The position numbers and the translations under genes were made by a program. Below are positions 20,010 through 28,952 of a stretch of DNA of 42,200 bases, in pieces (position 1 is the first letter of the stretch; each line of letters begins with the position of its first letter). The stretch spans positions 1 to 42,200 of the forward strand of contig LGRX02003619.1 in NCBI GenBank assembly GCA_001247695.2, read 5' to 3'. The notes under the pieces are model-generated. The model made no database searches, was not told where the DNA came from, and was given only the letters and a program-made list of their open reading frames with translations. This DNA is from Cymbomonas tetramitiformis. Lineage: Eukaryota > Chlorophyta > Pyramimonadophyceae > Pyramimonadales > Pyramimonadaceae.

Positions 20010-20728
20010 TGCTCACCAGCGGATGGCCGCACAGTGCTTGATTTTGTTGTAAAGATGTTCTGCTTTGCAGGAGGTCGATAATGCGGAGCTCGACCAATTC
20101 GATGCATCTGCTTGATGCCCGCAACCATGGAAACCGTTCGCCGCAACTCCAATCCTTTCATCATGCTGGCGACTGGTTGTGAGCGGGTCTTGATGGACAG
20201 CTTCAACAACCCGAAATAGTCTTCGAAGACATACATCCAGATTTCCCGTGCAGGGCCGTTGTCCTTCAGCTGGTCGACAATGTGCACGAGAAGATGCGAC
20301 ATAATCACCAACGCCTCAGGGGTGTTGTTCCGCTCCATCTCATCTCTCAACTTCATGACTCGGCTCTGCAGCTTGTTCATTTCCTGAAAGGCAAAATGAG
20401 AGGCAACCTTAATCTCGAACCTCAATCTGCGTTTGGGTGGTGCTTGTGCAGAACATTTTTTTTTCGTTGGCGTGTAGCATCGTTGGCAAGAGTGGTATAT
20501 CTTCGGTCGACGTTCAAACCATTTGTTACCAGCTAGCTCTCTATTCGACCACACGACCTCGTTGACATCTTGGAGGTTCCTGTATTTCACACCAACAGAT
20601 GACGATACAGCTTTCCGGTCTCTGGCATGTACGACCACTACTTTGACGACTCTCCTATGGCACGGCGGGCAAGCGTTGATTTCGTTGGTTTCATCTTTCT
20701 TTTGTTCTTTGCTACATTCTTGAATCAC
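20010..20728 (-). pseudogene. CACTA-type transposase remnant, DUF4218-like region
   Basis: The core (about 20150-20390) reads as a long helix, then VIMSHLLVHIVDQL, PAREIWMYVFEDYFGLLK and PVASMMKG. This matches the DUF4218 pattern (His-Leu-Leu, WMYxFE, then Arg/Ala-rich) of TNP2-type transposases. Upstream sequence (20415-20728) stays open but is Lys/Arg-rich and may be partly intronic. On the 3' side (19733-20010) the frame runs into repeat motifs and is probably an intron, leading to the DUF4216 exon. The catalytic half of the gene is missing. Confidence 0.65.
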
Positions 20729-20976
20729 AGCTGTTCAAAGGCTTTCACAGTCGGTGGTGCTTGGCCAGCGTCGCATGCCAGCTCCACAATGAGAATCCTT
20801 TGTTTTCAACGGATACAATAGTAGATGAATGCTTACGATCTTAGGTTCCGTATTCTAGCATGCCTTAGCCACGAGCTCCGACTCGTGCATCTTGCATCTC
20901 ACTTAACTGACTCGCGAAATGACTTATCCCTAACACATTTAGCTAGCCAGGGTGGTGTTTGTCACTCGTGTCTGTC

Positions 20977-20994
20977 CCACCTCATCTGAGGTGG
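20977..20994 (+). promoter_or_regulatory. Polypurine-tract hairpin of the nested element
   Basis: CCACCTCATCTGAGGTGG, two bases before the 3' LTR, identical to 15727-15744 of the enclosing element. The region just upstream (20949-20976, GGGTGGTG and TGTCAC) also resembles 15745-15773 in inverted form, so the two elements share their 3' internal end. Confidence 0.7.
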
Positions 20995-20996
20995 TG

Positions 20997-21224
20997 TGCT
21001 GGAAATGACAAGGTGACTGTCATTATGGTCACCTGTCATATCCGTAATCAGACTCGGAGTCCAGCCGTGACAAACAGTTCACATGCTATTTAGCTCTCAA
21101 GTCCGTATGTCTCTCCCCTTCTAATAACATAATATCCGAGTATGTAGTCTACCACTGCTGACCGACCTGTATTGACCCTCTGTCCGCTTGGAATATTATT
21201 ACCCTCACGGTATAATATCCAGCA
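20997..21224 (+). repeat. 3' LTR of the nested element
   Basis: 228 bases; direct copy of 16664-16891. Confidence 0.93.
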
Positions 21225-21229
21225 GTAAT
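21225..21229. repeat. Target-site duplication GTAAT, right copy
   Basis: Identical to 16659-16663. Confidence 0.85.
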
Positions 21230-21644
21230 GAACTTCTGTGCGCACAGGAGGGGCCTGTGGCACAATGTCTCTTGCCCTAGCAATACTAGGGAAGGGTCTC
21301 GTGGTCGAAATCTGAGTTGAAACTGACTTTGTGGAAAGAATTGCGGGCGCATCCCCAACGCCTGTCTCACACAGCGAAACAGCAGAACTCGCGAAATCAT
21401 CGGAACCAGCACCACCAACCTGTGTGCTCTCTGAAACAATAATCTCCAAAATAATCGGCGGATCTGCGGTCAAAATCTGCGGAGAAATCTGCGGCGTACG
21501 AAAATGCGAAACAGCTGTGTGCAAAGAAGAGCACAGTGAAATAAGCTGAGACCGCTTGAGAGAAAGAACTCTCTCAAAACCAGAGTCAATAGATGCCAAA
21601 AGAGCTGTAAGCTCCTCACTCGAAGAAATCTGCTGCGAATCCAT
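21225..21644 (-). CDS. Acidic LTR-element protein, N-terminal part
   Basis: 140 residues from the ATG at 21644 to the insertion point. The first 60 residues look helical and could oligomerise (ELTALLASIDSGFERVLSL), then a Ser/Thr-rich linker. It joins in frame to 16164-16658, for a total of about 304 residues. An upstream Met at 21812 is possible but gives an Arg/Phe-rich extension, so I prefer 21644. No known domain seen. Confidence 0.6.
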
Positions 21645-21867
21645 CAAAGAAAATGAGATCCCGAAATGAAATAACGTAACAAAAAATCGTAGGAGTCCAC
21701 CCCGTCGTAGATACTCTCGGACACTTGCGGAGAACCAAGCTATAGCGAAGAATCTAATCTGAGCGAGCCACAAGGCGCGGACACACTCTCTCGAAAAAGT
21801 ATGACGATACAAAATAAAATTCTAAGCTAAAATACACAACACGCAAGCGTGAAGTGGTCCCATAACC

Positions 21868-22042
21868 TGCTGGAAACTCAGCAGTGCACGAGGGGGAACG
21901 CTGCCGACGGTGAAACAACGAACCAAGATAAACTCAGATAATACACATATATACCGAGTTTGTCGCACAAGCTGATCACCGAAGATGACACACTGAATAT
22001 GACACCTGACTGTACGAACTAGTCAGGGTGTCATTTCCAGCA
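21868..22042 (-). repeat. 5' LTR of the minus-strand element
   Basis: 175 bases, direct copy of 15550-15724. On the minus strand it is followed by the probable primer-binding site GGTTATGGGACC. Confidence 0.9.
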
Positions 22043-22047
22043 ACCCA
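22043..22047. repeat. Target-site duplication ACCCA, right copy
   Basis: Identical to 15545-15549. Confidence 0.85.
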
Positions 22048-22284
22048 CTATATATCCGTAGCTATATATCTCACATATATGTTATTCGGTATGCGACACC
22101 GAAGTGACTACTGTGGACCTTTTATTGATTTTTCCGATCGCATTTTTGAACACGTTCAATTTTTTTAAATAATTGATGTTTTCACTCCTAAAATACAATT
22201 AATAAAAGTGAATTAATTCCCAGGCACTCAAGATGAGAAAAAAACCTAAAACTAACAGCTAATTAATGTTTTGGAACACATCTG
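22048..22284. other. Flank between LTR elements
   Basis: The start (to about 22060) is probably the remainder of the 3' LTR interrupted at 15549. The rest is AT-rich with ATATAT palindromes and no gene. Confidence 0.4.
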
Positions 22285-22530
22285 AGTCACGGGGAAGCCG
22301 ATTTCCCCCCCACTGTATGGGGGCCTGCTTCGCCTCGTTTCACCCCTCGCCCTGAGTGCCTGTCATTTTGTCATCTGCCACCGCTCCGACCGTTCCGCAC
22401 CGCACTCGATAAAACACCTAAGTATTTTATCTTATGCAGTTTTTAGACCGACCGGATCACCACCTGTGTTTCCTGTGTTTCAGCGATATATATCCCTTAT
22501 ATATATATATATATATCACTCCTTTCATCA
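22285..22530 (+). repeat. 5' LTR of the 1.8 kb element
   Basis: 246 bases; contains an AT microsatellite near its end that is longer than in the 3' copy. Confidence 0.85.
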
Positions 22531-22671
22531 GGTTATGGGCCAGACCACTTCTGTGGTGGTTCGTTTGTCGTTTCTTTGACTCGCTTCGGCCTTACCGCCG
22601 ATTCTAGTTCCGTCATCAACTTTCCGTCATTATCGCAGCTTGATCTGCACCGTAAAAAGCGGCAATTTTCT

Positions 22672-22916
22672 TTCCGTCTCCGTTCTCTTTGCCGCTTCCG
22701 TCATTCGTGGTTCACCTACCGACTGTGACTGGTACTCCACGCACCGTTTCCGTCAGCTATTGTACATCATGGATAATTTTCTGCCGAATATGTCACAACA
22801 GCGCCAAAAGCGGCAAATCCCTTTCCGTCTCCGCGTTCATTTTGCCGCTTCCGTCTTTCGTGGCTTGCCTACCGACTGTGACTGGTATCCCGCGCACCGT
22901 CTCCGTCAGCTTTCGT
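22672..22916. repeat. Imperfect tandem duplication, period about 157
   Basis: Two copies of a block running from TTTCCGTCTCCG through GCCGCTTCCGTC and CTACCGACTGTGACTGGTA to CGCACCGT, at about 22674-22757 and 22831-22914. Confidence 0.75.
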
Positions 22917-23818
22917 GCATTCTGGTGCACTCCGTCATTTTTTTTAAAAGCGTCCTTCTACACTCTGGCCAGCAGCGCCTCTGCTGCCGGGGAACCGCTT
23001 TACCGTACGGCATTTTTGACGTCACCACCGTATTCCTCGTCAAAAACTGCCCCAAATTGACCTTTCAATCGTTTGATTCGCTTAATTCTACGCGAAGATA
23101 CCTTTTCGCTTGGGAACCCTATCTTGGGGTTCGCAGAATTCTGCAGACTGCTGCAGAGTTCTGTCATGTCCACAAAACGTCAGCGTGCACGTATGGCCGC
23201 TGTTCGTTCAGCGTTGCTCTCTCTCCGAGTGCATCGACATCCTTTTACCGCTGGTTATGTTCTGGTGGTGCCTGGTGGTGCTTGCGCACCAGGCACCAAT
23301 CACAACGACAACATCCTGGACGACAACGACGAAACCAATGACTTCCACGACTTCGTCTCGCCACTTCCCTCACCTTCGCCTTATGCCCCCAGTGGTCGCC
23401 ATCTGGTGGTGTCTGGTGGTGCTATCACGACCGCTTCCCCCCTCTCCATCATCCCTTTCGAGTTCCTCCCCATGACCTCGATCACGTTCCCTCACCGCAT
23501 TTTCCACCTTCCACCTCCCTATCCCCTCTTCAGCGACGCATTCGCTCTGGTGGTGCCAGGCCGCTTTTGGCTTTGGCACCGCGTGGGCATTGGTTGATTC
23601 GTCGTTTTCGTGGCGCTCGAGGACTTCTGCAATCGAGAACTCCGCCGCCGCCATTCCACACTCACGTCGCGGCTTGTAGATGCCTGCCCTTAGGTACTAG
23701 GATTTTAGGCAGCGCCCCATGCACGGATGTGCTTCTAGTTGGGTTGAGAAAGGCCCCTTAGGCCTAAACATTCTAGTAACATTGGGTTAGGATTTAGGGT
23801 TTGCCTGCTTCGGGATGA

Positions 23819-23844
23819 CCACTCACACCTTCGGGGTGAGGTGG
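23819..23844 (+). promoter_or_regulatory. Polypurine-tract hairpin with TTCG loop
   Basis: CCACTCACACC, loop TTCG, GGGTGAGGTGG, immediately followed by the LTR. In RNA the loop would be a C(UUCG)G-like tetraloop. It corresponds in position to the hairpins at 15727 and 20977. Confidence 0.6.
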
Positions 23845-24082
23845 TGTCACGGGGAAGCCGATTTCCCCCCCACTGTATGGGGGCCTGCTTCTCCTTGTTT
23901 CACCCCTCGCCCTGAGTGCCTGTCATTTTGTCATCTGCCACCGCTCCGACCGTTCCGCACCGCACTCGATAAAACACCTAAGTATTTTATCTTATGCAGT
24001 TTTTAGACCGACCGGACCACCACCTGTGTTTCCTGTGTTTCAGCGATATATATCCCTTATATATATATCACTCCTTTCATCA
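23845..24082 (+). repeat. 3' LTR of the 1.8 kb element
   Basis: 238 bases; direct copy of 22285-22530. Confidence 0.85.
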
Positions 24083-24285
24083 CAGGACGAGGACACCGAT
24101 TGGCCGGCTCTCCGATCTTCACCCGTTTGGGTGCCGCATGTTCCAGGAGCTAGAGTCGTGATTGGCACTCGGCTCCAAACCCTAGATTGAAACCCAAAAT
24201 TGACACATCGCGAGTTAGCAAGTAGCCGTGGAACATTACATTTCTCCTAGCCGCCTGCCCGGGGGTACCGGCCGGCCCTGCAGTG

Positions 24286-24311
24286 CACCTCCCACCTTCG
24301 GGGTGAGGTGG
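24286..24311 (+). promoter_or_regulatory. Polypurine-tract hairpin with TTCG loop
   Basis: Left arm CACCTCCCACC, loop TTCG, right arm GGGTGAGGTGG, directly before the LTR at 24312. Same layout as 23819-23844. Confidence 0.55.
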
Positions 24312-24808
24312 TGTCATGGGAACACTGACTTTCACCCCCCATAAGGGGGGAGGTCAGTGGTGCCCTTTGTCACCCCTCGCCTGCTCGGATGTCACTTGCA
24401 GTGCCTGCTGTTTTTCTCCGCTCGTGTGCCACGGTCCGTCCGCCACTCCTATGCTAGAATGGCATTTGGAGTTTCCACGGTATGGTTGGCTACACCGTCA
24501 CTTTGTAAGATACATATCAAGCCATGCGTGTTCGTGCTTGCAACCAAGTTCTTCTTGGCATCATTAGCTACAATTTGAGCTATCGAATGCCTTGGCAGGG
24601 GGTGTCTAAGGGGTCTAAATACGCGTTTATTGGGGTGTAAATCGATCGAATCTGTCTGCCGGAAGAGGCAGACATTCTAGCATGGGACTTAAAACTGTGT
24701 ATCTCCCATTTAATCCGGACTTAGCCGAACCGGGAGAAACCCTACCCTCACCGTCAGCATTTTTACAGTGCAAGCATATATATTATCATATTATCTGCTT
24801 TCACATCA
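24312..24808 (+). repeat. Further LTR (probably a 3' LTR)
   Basis: Starts TGTCATGGG directly after a TTCG-loop hairpin with GGGTGAGGTGG (24286-24311), and ends TTTCACATCA followed by GGTTTCC. The tract before it marks it as a 3' LTR; the tract after it resembles a primer-binding site. Its partner copy is not in the window. The part 24083-24285 would be the interior of this element. Confidence 0.5.
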
Positions 24809-24879
24809 GGTTTCCGGTCTTGCAAAAAGGTTGGACATTTTGCCAACCCCGTTGAAACTTAGGCCTGTTAGTTCTAGAG

Positions 24880-25085
24880 AAATGTTTTTTCCAAACTGAG
24901 TTGACCATCGGAGATCTGCGCTACGATTCTATTTGCACAAACTTTTAAAGACCGTTGAAACGCTCATGACGTCATATGCCGTGATAATGCCCAATATAAA
25001 AGGGTTTATAAAGTTTGTGCAAATAGAATCGTAGCGGATCACGGCGACGGGGAATCCGATGGTGAACTTAGTTTTGGGAAAAAAT
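24880..25085. mobile_element. Foldback (MITE-like) inverted repeat
   Basis: A perfect 26-base inverted repeat (24919-24944 with 25011-25036, core TTTGCACAAACTT) flanks a 66-base loop. The pairing continues outward with mismatches to about 24885 and 25080 (TTTTTTCC..GACCATCGGA). No coding potential. It is probably a small non-autonomous transposon. Confidence 0.65.
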
Positions 25086-25632
25086 AATTTCCAGGAGCCT
25101 TAGCAAATTTCCGTTAGGGCCAATCATAATGCTTTATTTGACTGTAGTCCAATCAAACGCCAGGCTTCACTATTCTGAACTCGCTCGGCGAAACTTCCTC
25201 ACTGCGCGGGGGGATCTCGCGCGATACAGTGTTAAGGAGGCTCGCGGCTGCTCCTAGTGGAGACAGCGGACCATAATGTTGTATCATCATGGAATTTTGG
25301 ATGGCACAGGAAGCTGCTAGCTGGCAAAACGAGAATATATTAGAAAAAGTCGGATACCTCTTGGTTGAACATTCGCATAGCGATAGCATAGGGCTCAGAA
25401 TACCGAGCTGTTTAACAGAGTTTGGCTACTCTGATACGTGAAGCCAGCGCATGGGCACAGCCTAAAAATTCACTGATAGTTTTTGCTTGAAGGGGCCGAG
25501 CTCTCTTTCGAAACGAACTTGTCTCCTCTGGCGTTCAGTACATACGTTCCCCTTGTTACTTTAGCAATAGACGAATTTAGCTTTGCGTGTTTTTCTCATG
25601 AAACATACAGGTGTCTTTAGTTGAGCAAAAGT

Positions 25633-28600
25633 ATGGCTGCTCAGCACGATATCAAACCCTTTCAACGTTTCTTGGGAACTGCCGCGGTTATTGCTGCTCG
25701 TCCATGGCTGCTCCTGCTGCACATTTGCATAGTACGTGCTGATACCAGCATCATGTCAATATTTGTTGATATCGAATAGTTCAAATAATTTGTTGAACGC
25801 CTTTACTCGCAGAGCCAAGGGCCGCTGCCTGTGTATGGCATTGAACGTGCGACCGCCACATTCTGGTCGTCCGACTTTGCTGGAAGCGTCCTTTTCTCAC
25901 AGGTACGTCCTTAGGCGTTTTATTGAAACATTTTGGTTGTATTCTTCGCTTTCAACCGGATGATAATTCGATATCATGTCTCTTCTCAGGGGCAACTGCT
26001 CCGAAATACTCTGTGTTACTTTAGGGTTACGCTATCCCGAGGCTTACCAACACATCTGAGACACGCTCGGTTCTTGATATTGCAGGAGAACATTTCTGAA
26101 GTTACGACTGTCACGGTGGTATTAAGTACAACGCACTCGTCCTGGCAAAACGCTCACGCTACTTACTCTATTCACCAAAACAATTCCTCTGCTGGCTGCG
26201 CTGAAGTGGGCGACGTTTACGATCCTGACGTACGTCTCGCGACTAGAGCTTCTTGCATATGTTAATAGAGCGCACCCCCAATTATCTCGATACAATCGTT
26301 TAGGTGCATATTTCTGAAGTGGGAAGGGTGGTCTTAGACGTTCTAGTGGCTTCTTGCCCTCCGCCGAAATATTGCCCCACGGATGCCCTTGCAACGAACA
26401 AAAAAGGAAGTCCATAATGGTCCTGTGACCACAACCAGTGTCAACGGTCTTTGCGCCATTCATGGCAGATACCTGCCAAGGTTTTCTAACTGACTTTCCG
26501 ATGCAAAAGCAGGGAGTCGGCGAGAACTCCTGCGCACTTTCTACAGACAAGTCCCGCGCCGAGTGTCCATTGGGGGACCTCACAGGTAAACATGGAGAAC
26601 TCAAGGTGCGCTCTTGCGTCATCTCAACTACACCCAGTTTGCGGCCTGGGTGCTCCTGCCACGTCATCTCAACTACACCCAGTTTGCGGCCTGGGTGCTC
26701 CTGCCACGTATCGCGTGCACGGCTTCGTTTCCAACCGCCTTGTGCCCGCGCAGCTTACCAGCTCCATTCCTCTCTCGCTATGCAGTTCGCAAACGGTGCA
26801 GCCAGCACCCAGTACACGGACAGCTTCTTGCCGCTCGACGGCGAGTGCGATGTCCGTGGACGCACTCTCGCTGTCTACTTCGGTGAGTTCACTCGCGCAA
26901 GTGCGCGGCCTCCTGCATCTGCACCGAGTGCAGTTTTCTGGGAGTAGCGTGCCCTGCTTCCTCAACCCCCAGGGGGCTTGCTAGATGCGGACCGCACACT
27001 CTGAATTCGCCTAGCACAGTCGCTTCCACAGCAAGTTGTGCGACTCCCAGGACACCTGGTGCATAGAAGCTCATCGACCTTGCCATCTCGTTATTCTTCT
27101 CTCGTCCTGTGCCAGGGTATTCATTCCGTAAGGCCACAAGAAGCTTGGCGATGACCAAGAGGAAAGAGGTGGTTGCCTCGAGTTGAAGGAAATCCTAACA
27201 GGTGGTAGCCAGCAAGCTTTCGTAGCTGCTCAGTTGTTGCTCGGACTGGGCGGAACACCTTGTGCAGACGATTACGCCGCGGAGTGTGTCACAATATATC
27301 GCAACGAGAACCCCCTTTCGCCTGCACGTCCCACCCGGCCAGCGCAGCCCCCGCATCCGTACTATCCGCCTTGGCCCCCGTTGCCAAAGTCAATAATCCT
27401 TCCAACGCCGCCTTTTCCAGACCCCTCTCTGTTCCCAAGCAGGCCACCTGTTTCCCCTCCTCCTGAAGAGGAAGACGACGACGAAGAAGAAGTAGACGAG
27501 GTTGCTCTAGTGCTGATACTTGCCCCCGTCGCGACCTTCCTTATTTTCGTTTGGATAGCGTCACCTGCTTGGTGCAGAGGTGGGAGTCCAGAAGAATACG
27601 TCACCGACCAGGAGGTAACTCCTAAGGCCGACACCACTGCCTTCGCACACGTAAAAAACGTTCGTGCCAGACTTGAGAATAACGTGGGCCAGATCCTGAG
27701 AATGCCTGTGGTGAGTGGCCAGGCTCCAAAGCCAGCGGCTTACACGAATTTGGACTCACGAGCTCCAAGCGAAGCAGCAGAACCAGCGCCAAGCACTCCA
27801 GAGCGAAGCGTTACAGGTGCTGGTTGAGGCCCGTGTGTGTGTGTCATACTCATAAAGCTGACTGCTCCTTCGCGAGTACAAATACCGCAGCGTGGCCTTG
27901 GTACTCCTTGTACTTTGCTGTATCCGCAAACCGAGGATCCGCAAACCGCCCCCATCGTGCCGCAGTCAGCCGGGCTCGGGGCATCTCATCCTTTTAGCAG
28001 GCGGTCGGCTGTAAGTTCGCACAGGTGTGGCTGCGTGTTTATGACGTAGATGGGGAAGAATCAGTCGTTTACGATACTGCAGAGTTGGCCGTTTGTGACT
28101 GTGTTGGGAAGGAACGGCCGTTTGCAACTCTGTGCGGAAGGATCGGTAGTCCGTGATTATACACACCACCTGGGTCTGAGGCTTGTGCTTAACGTCTTAT
28201 CGCCACGCTGTTGACTTCGTCGCTCGGCTCAGTCGGTCTCGGTTGCTCACCGCTGCCGAGTTCCCGAAAGCTCCTTGCGACGGGTCCAGTGCCACTGCGA
28301 CAGTGGTGGACCTAGCCCCTCGCTTCTGCCCTAAGGCTGGCCGCTGCGCTCTGCAAGCTGTAGGCAACCTGGTCTATATAACCAAATAATATTCTCCCAG
28401 CTCTCTTGATGATAAAAACGACATCACTGACCCGCACACTTGGCATTCCTCTGTCCACGCTTCACTGGTTTTAGTAATAATCCGATCAGCACAGTCAGTT
28501 TTTCTCGGACTAGCCCTCACCAATCTGGGCACCACTGACTCGCACAACCTCCTGCAAGGCTCACCAGCCGCCAGAGGACACTGAGGGCTCCACCCGGACC

Positions 28601-28952
28601 AAAGCCCACTCGGCGGCACTTCGCACCCGGTTCCGCGTGCAACTTGCCGAAGAGTGACTTGTTTTCTCTATGTAATTGGCAGTTTTCTTTCCAGGACCAC
28701 GGGAAAGGGCTGGAACACTTCCAGCTAGTGGTGATGATTGTTTGATACAAAGTTTATGAGTGTGGCCCTTTCGATGTAACAGATTCCAAAAGCTCTCGGA
28801 TGTCCGCTGAAAGCACTGGTGATGAAGGCCGAATCAAATCAAAGTCAGTTTCAAATCCACTGCTGCTTCAAACAGTTAACACGTTCGTTCGCGCTGACAC
28901 CTTGATGCCTGAGTCCCAAAAGGAAGAGCTCCGCAAACTGTACGTGGGTTAG
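25633..28952 (+). CDS. Membrane protein with degenerate Cu/Zn-SOD-like ectodomain (multi-exon)
   Basis: Exons read by eye: 25633-25731 (signal-peptide-like, PWLLLLHICI), 25813-25902, 25990-26025, 26086-26229, 26304-26409, 26469-26585, 26754-26882, 26929 to about 26965, then 27202 to about 27712. Phases match through 26882. The first exons align with Cu/Zn superoxide dismutase landmarks: TATFWSSDFAGSVLFSQ, a strand ending YSIHQ, AGCAEVGDVYDP (for AGCTSAGPHFNP), PLGDL, DGECDVRGRTLAVYF (for GDHCIIGRTLVVHE) and SGSSVPCF. Several metal-binding His are replaced (GPHF to GDVY, VVHE to AVYF), so it is probably inactive. Then come a Pro-rich stalk, an acidic run, one TM segment (VALVLILAPVATFLIFVWI) and a tail. 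Less certain exons: 28025-28145, 28233-28359 and 28783-28952, ending ELRKLYVG. Confidence 0.6.
25813..26965 (+). other. SOD-like domain region
   Basis: The exons that carry the dismutase-like strands. The cysteine matching the conserved disulfide partner is kept in AGCAE and a second one is in GSSVPC. One His of the HxH pair remains (SIH). Ligands equivalent to His63 and His120 are absent, and no HGGP-type loop is seen; an unrelated Cys-rich insert lies there (26304-26585). Confidence 0.55.
26618..26705. repeat. Exact 44-bp tandem duplication inside an intron
   Basis: Two adjacent copies starting CATCTCAACTACACCC and ending GCTCCTGCCACGT. The block lies in the presumed intron 26586-26753, upstream of the acceptor CCGCGCAG. 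Confidence 0.85.
27202..27712 (+). other. Pro-rich stalk, acidic run and TM segment exon
   Basis: Acceptor CCTAACAG precedes the exon, and GTGAGTGG at about 27713 is a good donor. Order: a Cys-containing helix, a run with PPHPYYPPWPPLP and PSRPPVSPPP, a Glu/Asp block EEEDDDEEEVDE, then a TM helix of about 20 residues. The layout is that of a type I surface protein, and the Pro-rich part resembles algal wall and matrix proteins. Confidence 0.6.

Larger units (their letters stand above)
16664..21224 (+). mobile_element. Young LTR retrotransposon nested in another, 4.56 kb
   Basis: LTRs of 228 bases at 16664-16891 and 20997-21224 differ at one position. They have TGCTGG..CCAGCA ends and the 5-bp duplication GTAAT. 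After the 5' LTR comes GGTTATGGTACCACC (probable primer-binding site). Before the 3' LTR comes the hairpin CCACCTCATCTGAGGTGG. The interior has no gag or pol. It holds a non-coding part (16892-17600), an array of CCATACG/CACACG-type repeats, and minus-strand exons of a CACTA-type transposase remnant. Either a CACTA element inserted and lost an end, or the LTR element took up a CACTA fragment. Confidence 0.9.
15550..22042 (-). mobile_element. Non-autonomous LTR retrotransposon, minus strand, split by another
   Basis: LTRs at 15550-15724 and 21868-22042 are direct copies of 175 bases with four substitutions, ends TGCTGG..CCAGCA, and a 5-bp duplication ACCCA. Without the 16664-21224 insertion the element is about 1.93 kb. 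On the minus strand the 5' LTR is followed by GGTTATGGGACCAC (21854-21867), a probable primer-binding site. The 3' LTR is preceded by a hairpin containing GAGGTGGTG. The only ORF is the split 304-residue acidic protein. There is no pol, so it must depend on another element. Confidence 0.9.
22285..24082 (+). mobile_element. Short non-autonomous LTR element, 1.8 kb
   Basis: LTRs at 22285-22530 and 23845-24082 are nearly identical (three substitutions plus a length difference in an AT run). They end CTTTCATCA, the 5' copy followed by GGTTATGGGCC (primer-binding site). A C(UUCG)G hairpin with GAGGTGG precedes the 3' copy. The 3' LTR starts TGTCACGG, the 5' one AGTCACGG. No matching target duplication is seen (ATCTG versus CAGGA), so one end may be rearranged. 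The interior has an imperfect tandem repeat and a Pro-rich open frame (23073-23597) that I do not trust as a gene. Confidence 0.8.

Noticed and set aside
15550..22042. A rearranged terminal-inverted-repeat DNA transposon with TGCTGG..CCAGCA ends
   Set aside because: The units are direct repeats in two pairs, each with its own 5-bp duplication and primer and polypurine tracts, which shows two nested LTR elements.
23073..23597. Pro-rich 174-codon ORF in the 1.8 kb LTR element as a protein
   Set aside because: No gag motif and biased composition from TGGTGGTG repeats; open frames exist in parallel in other phases.
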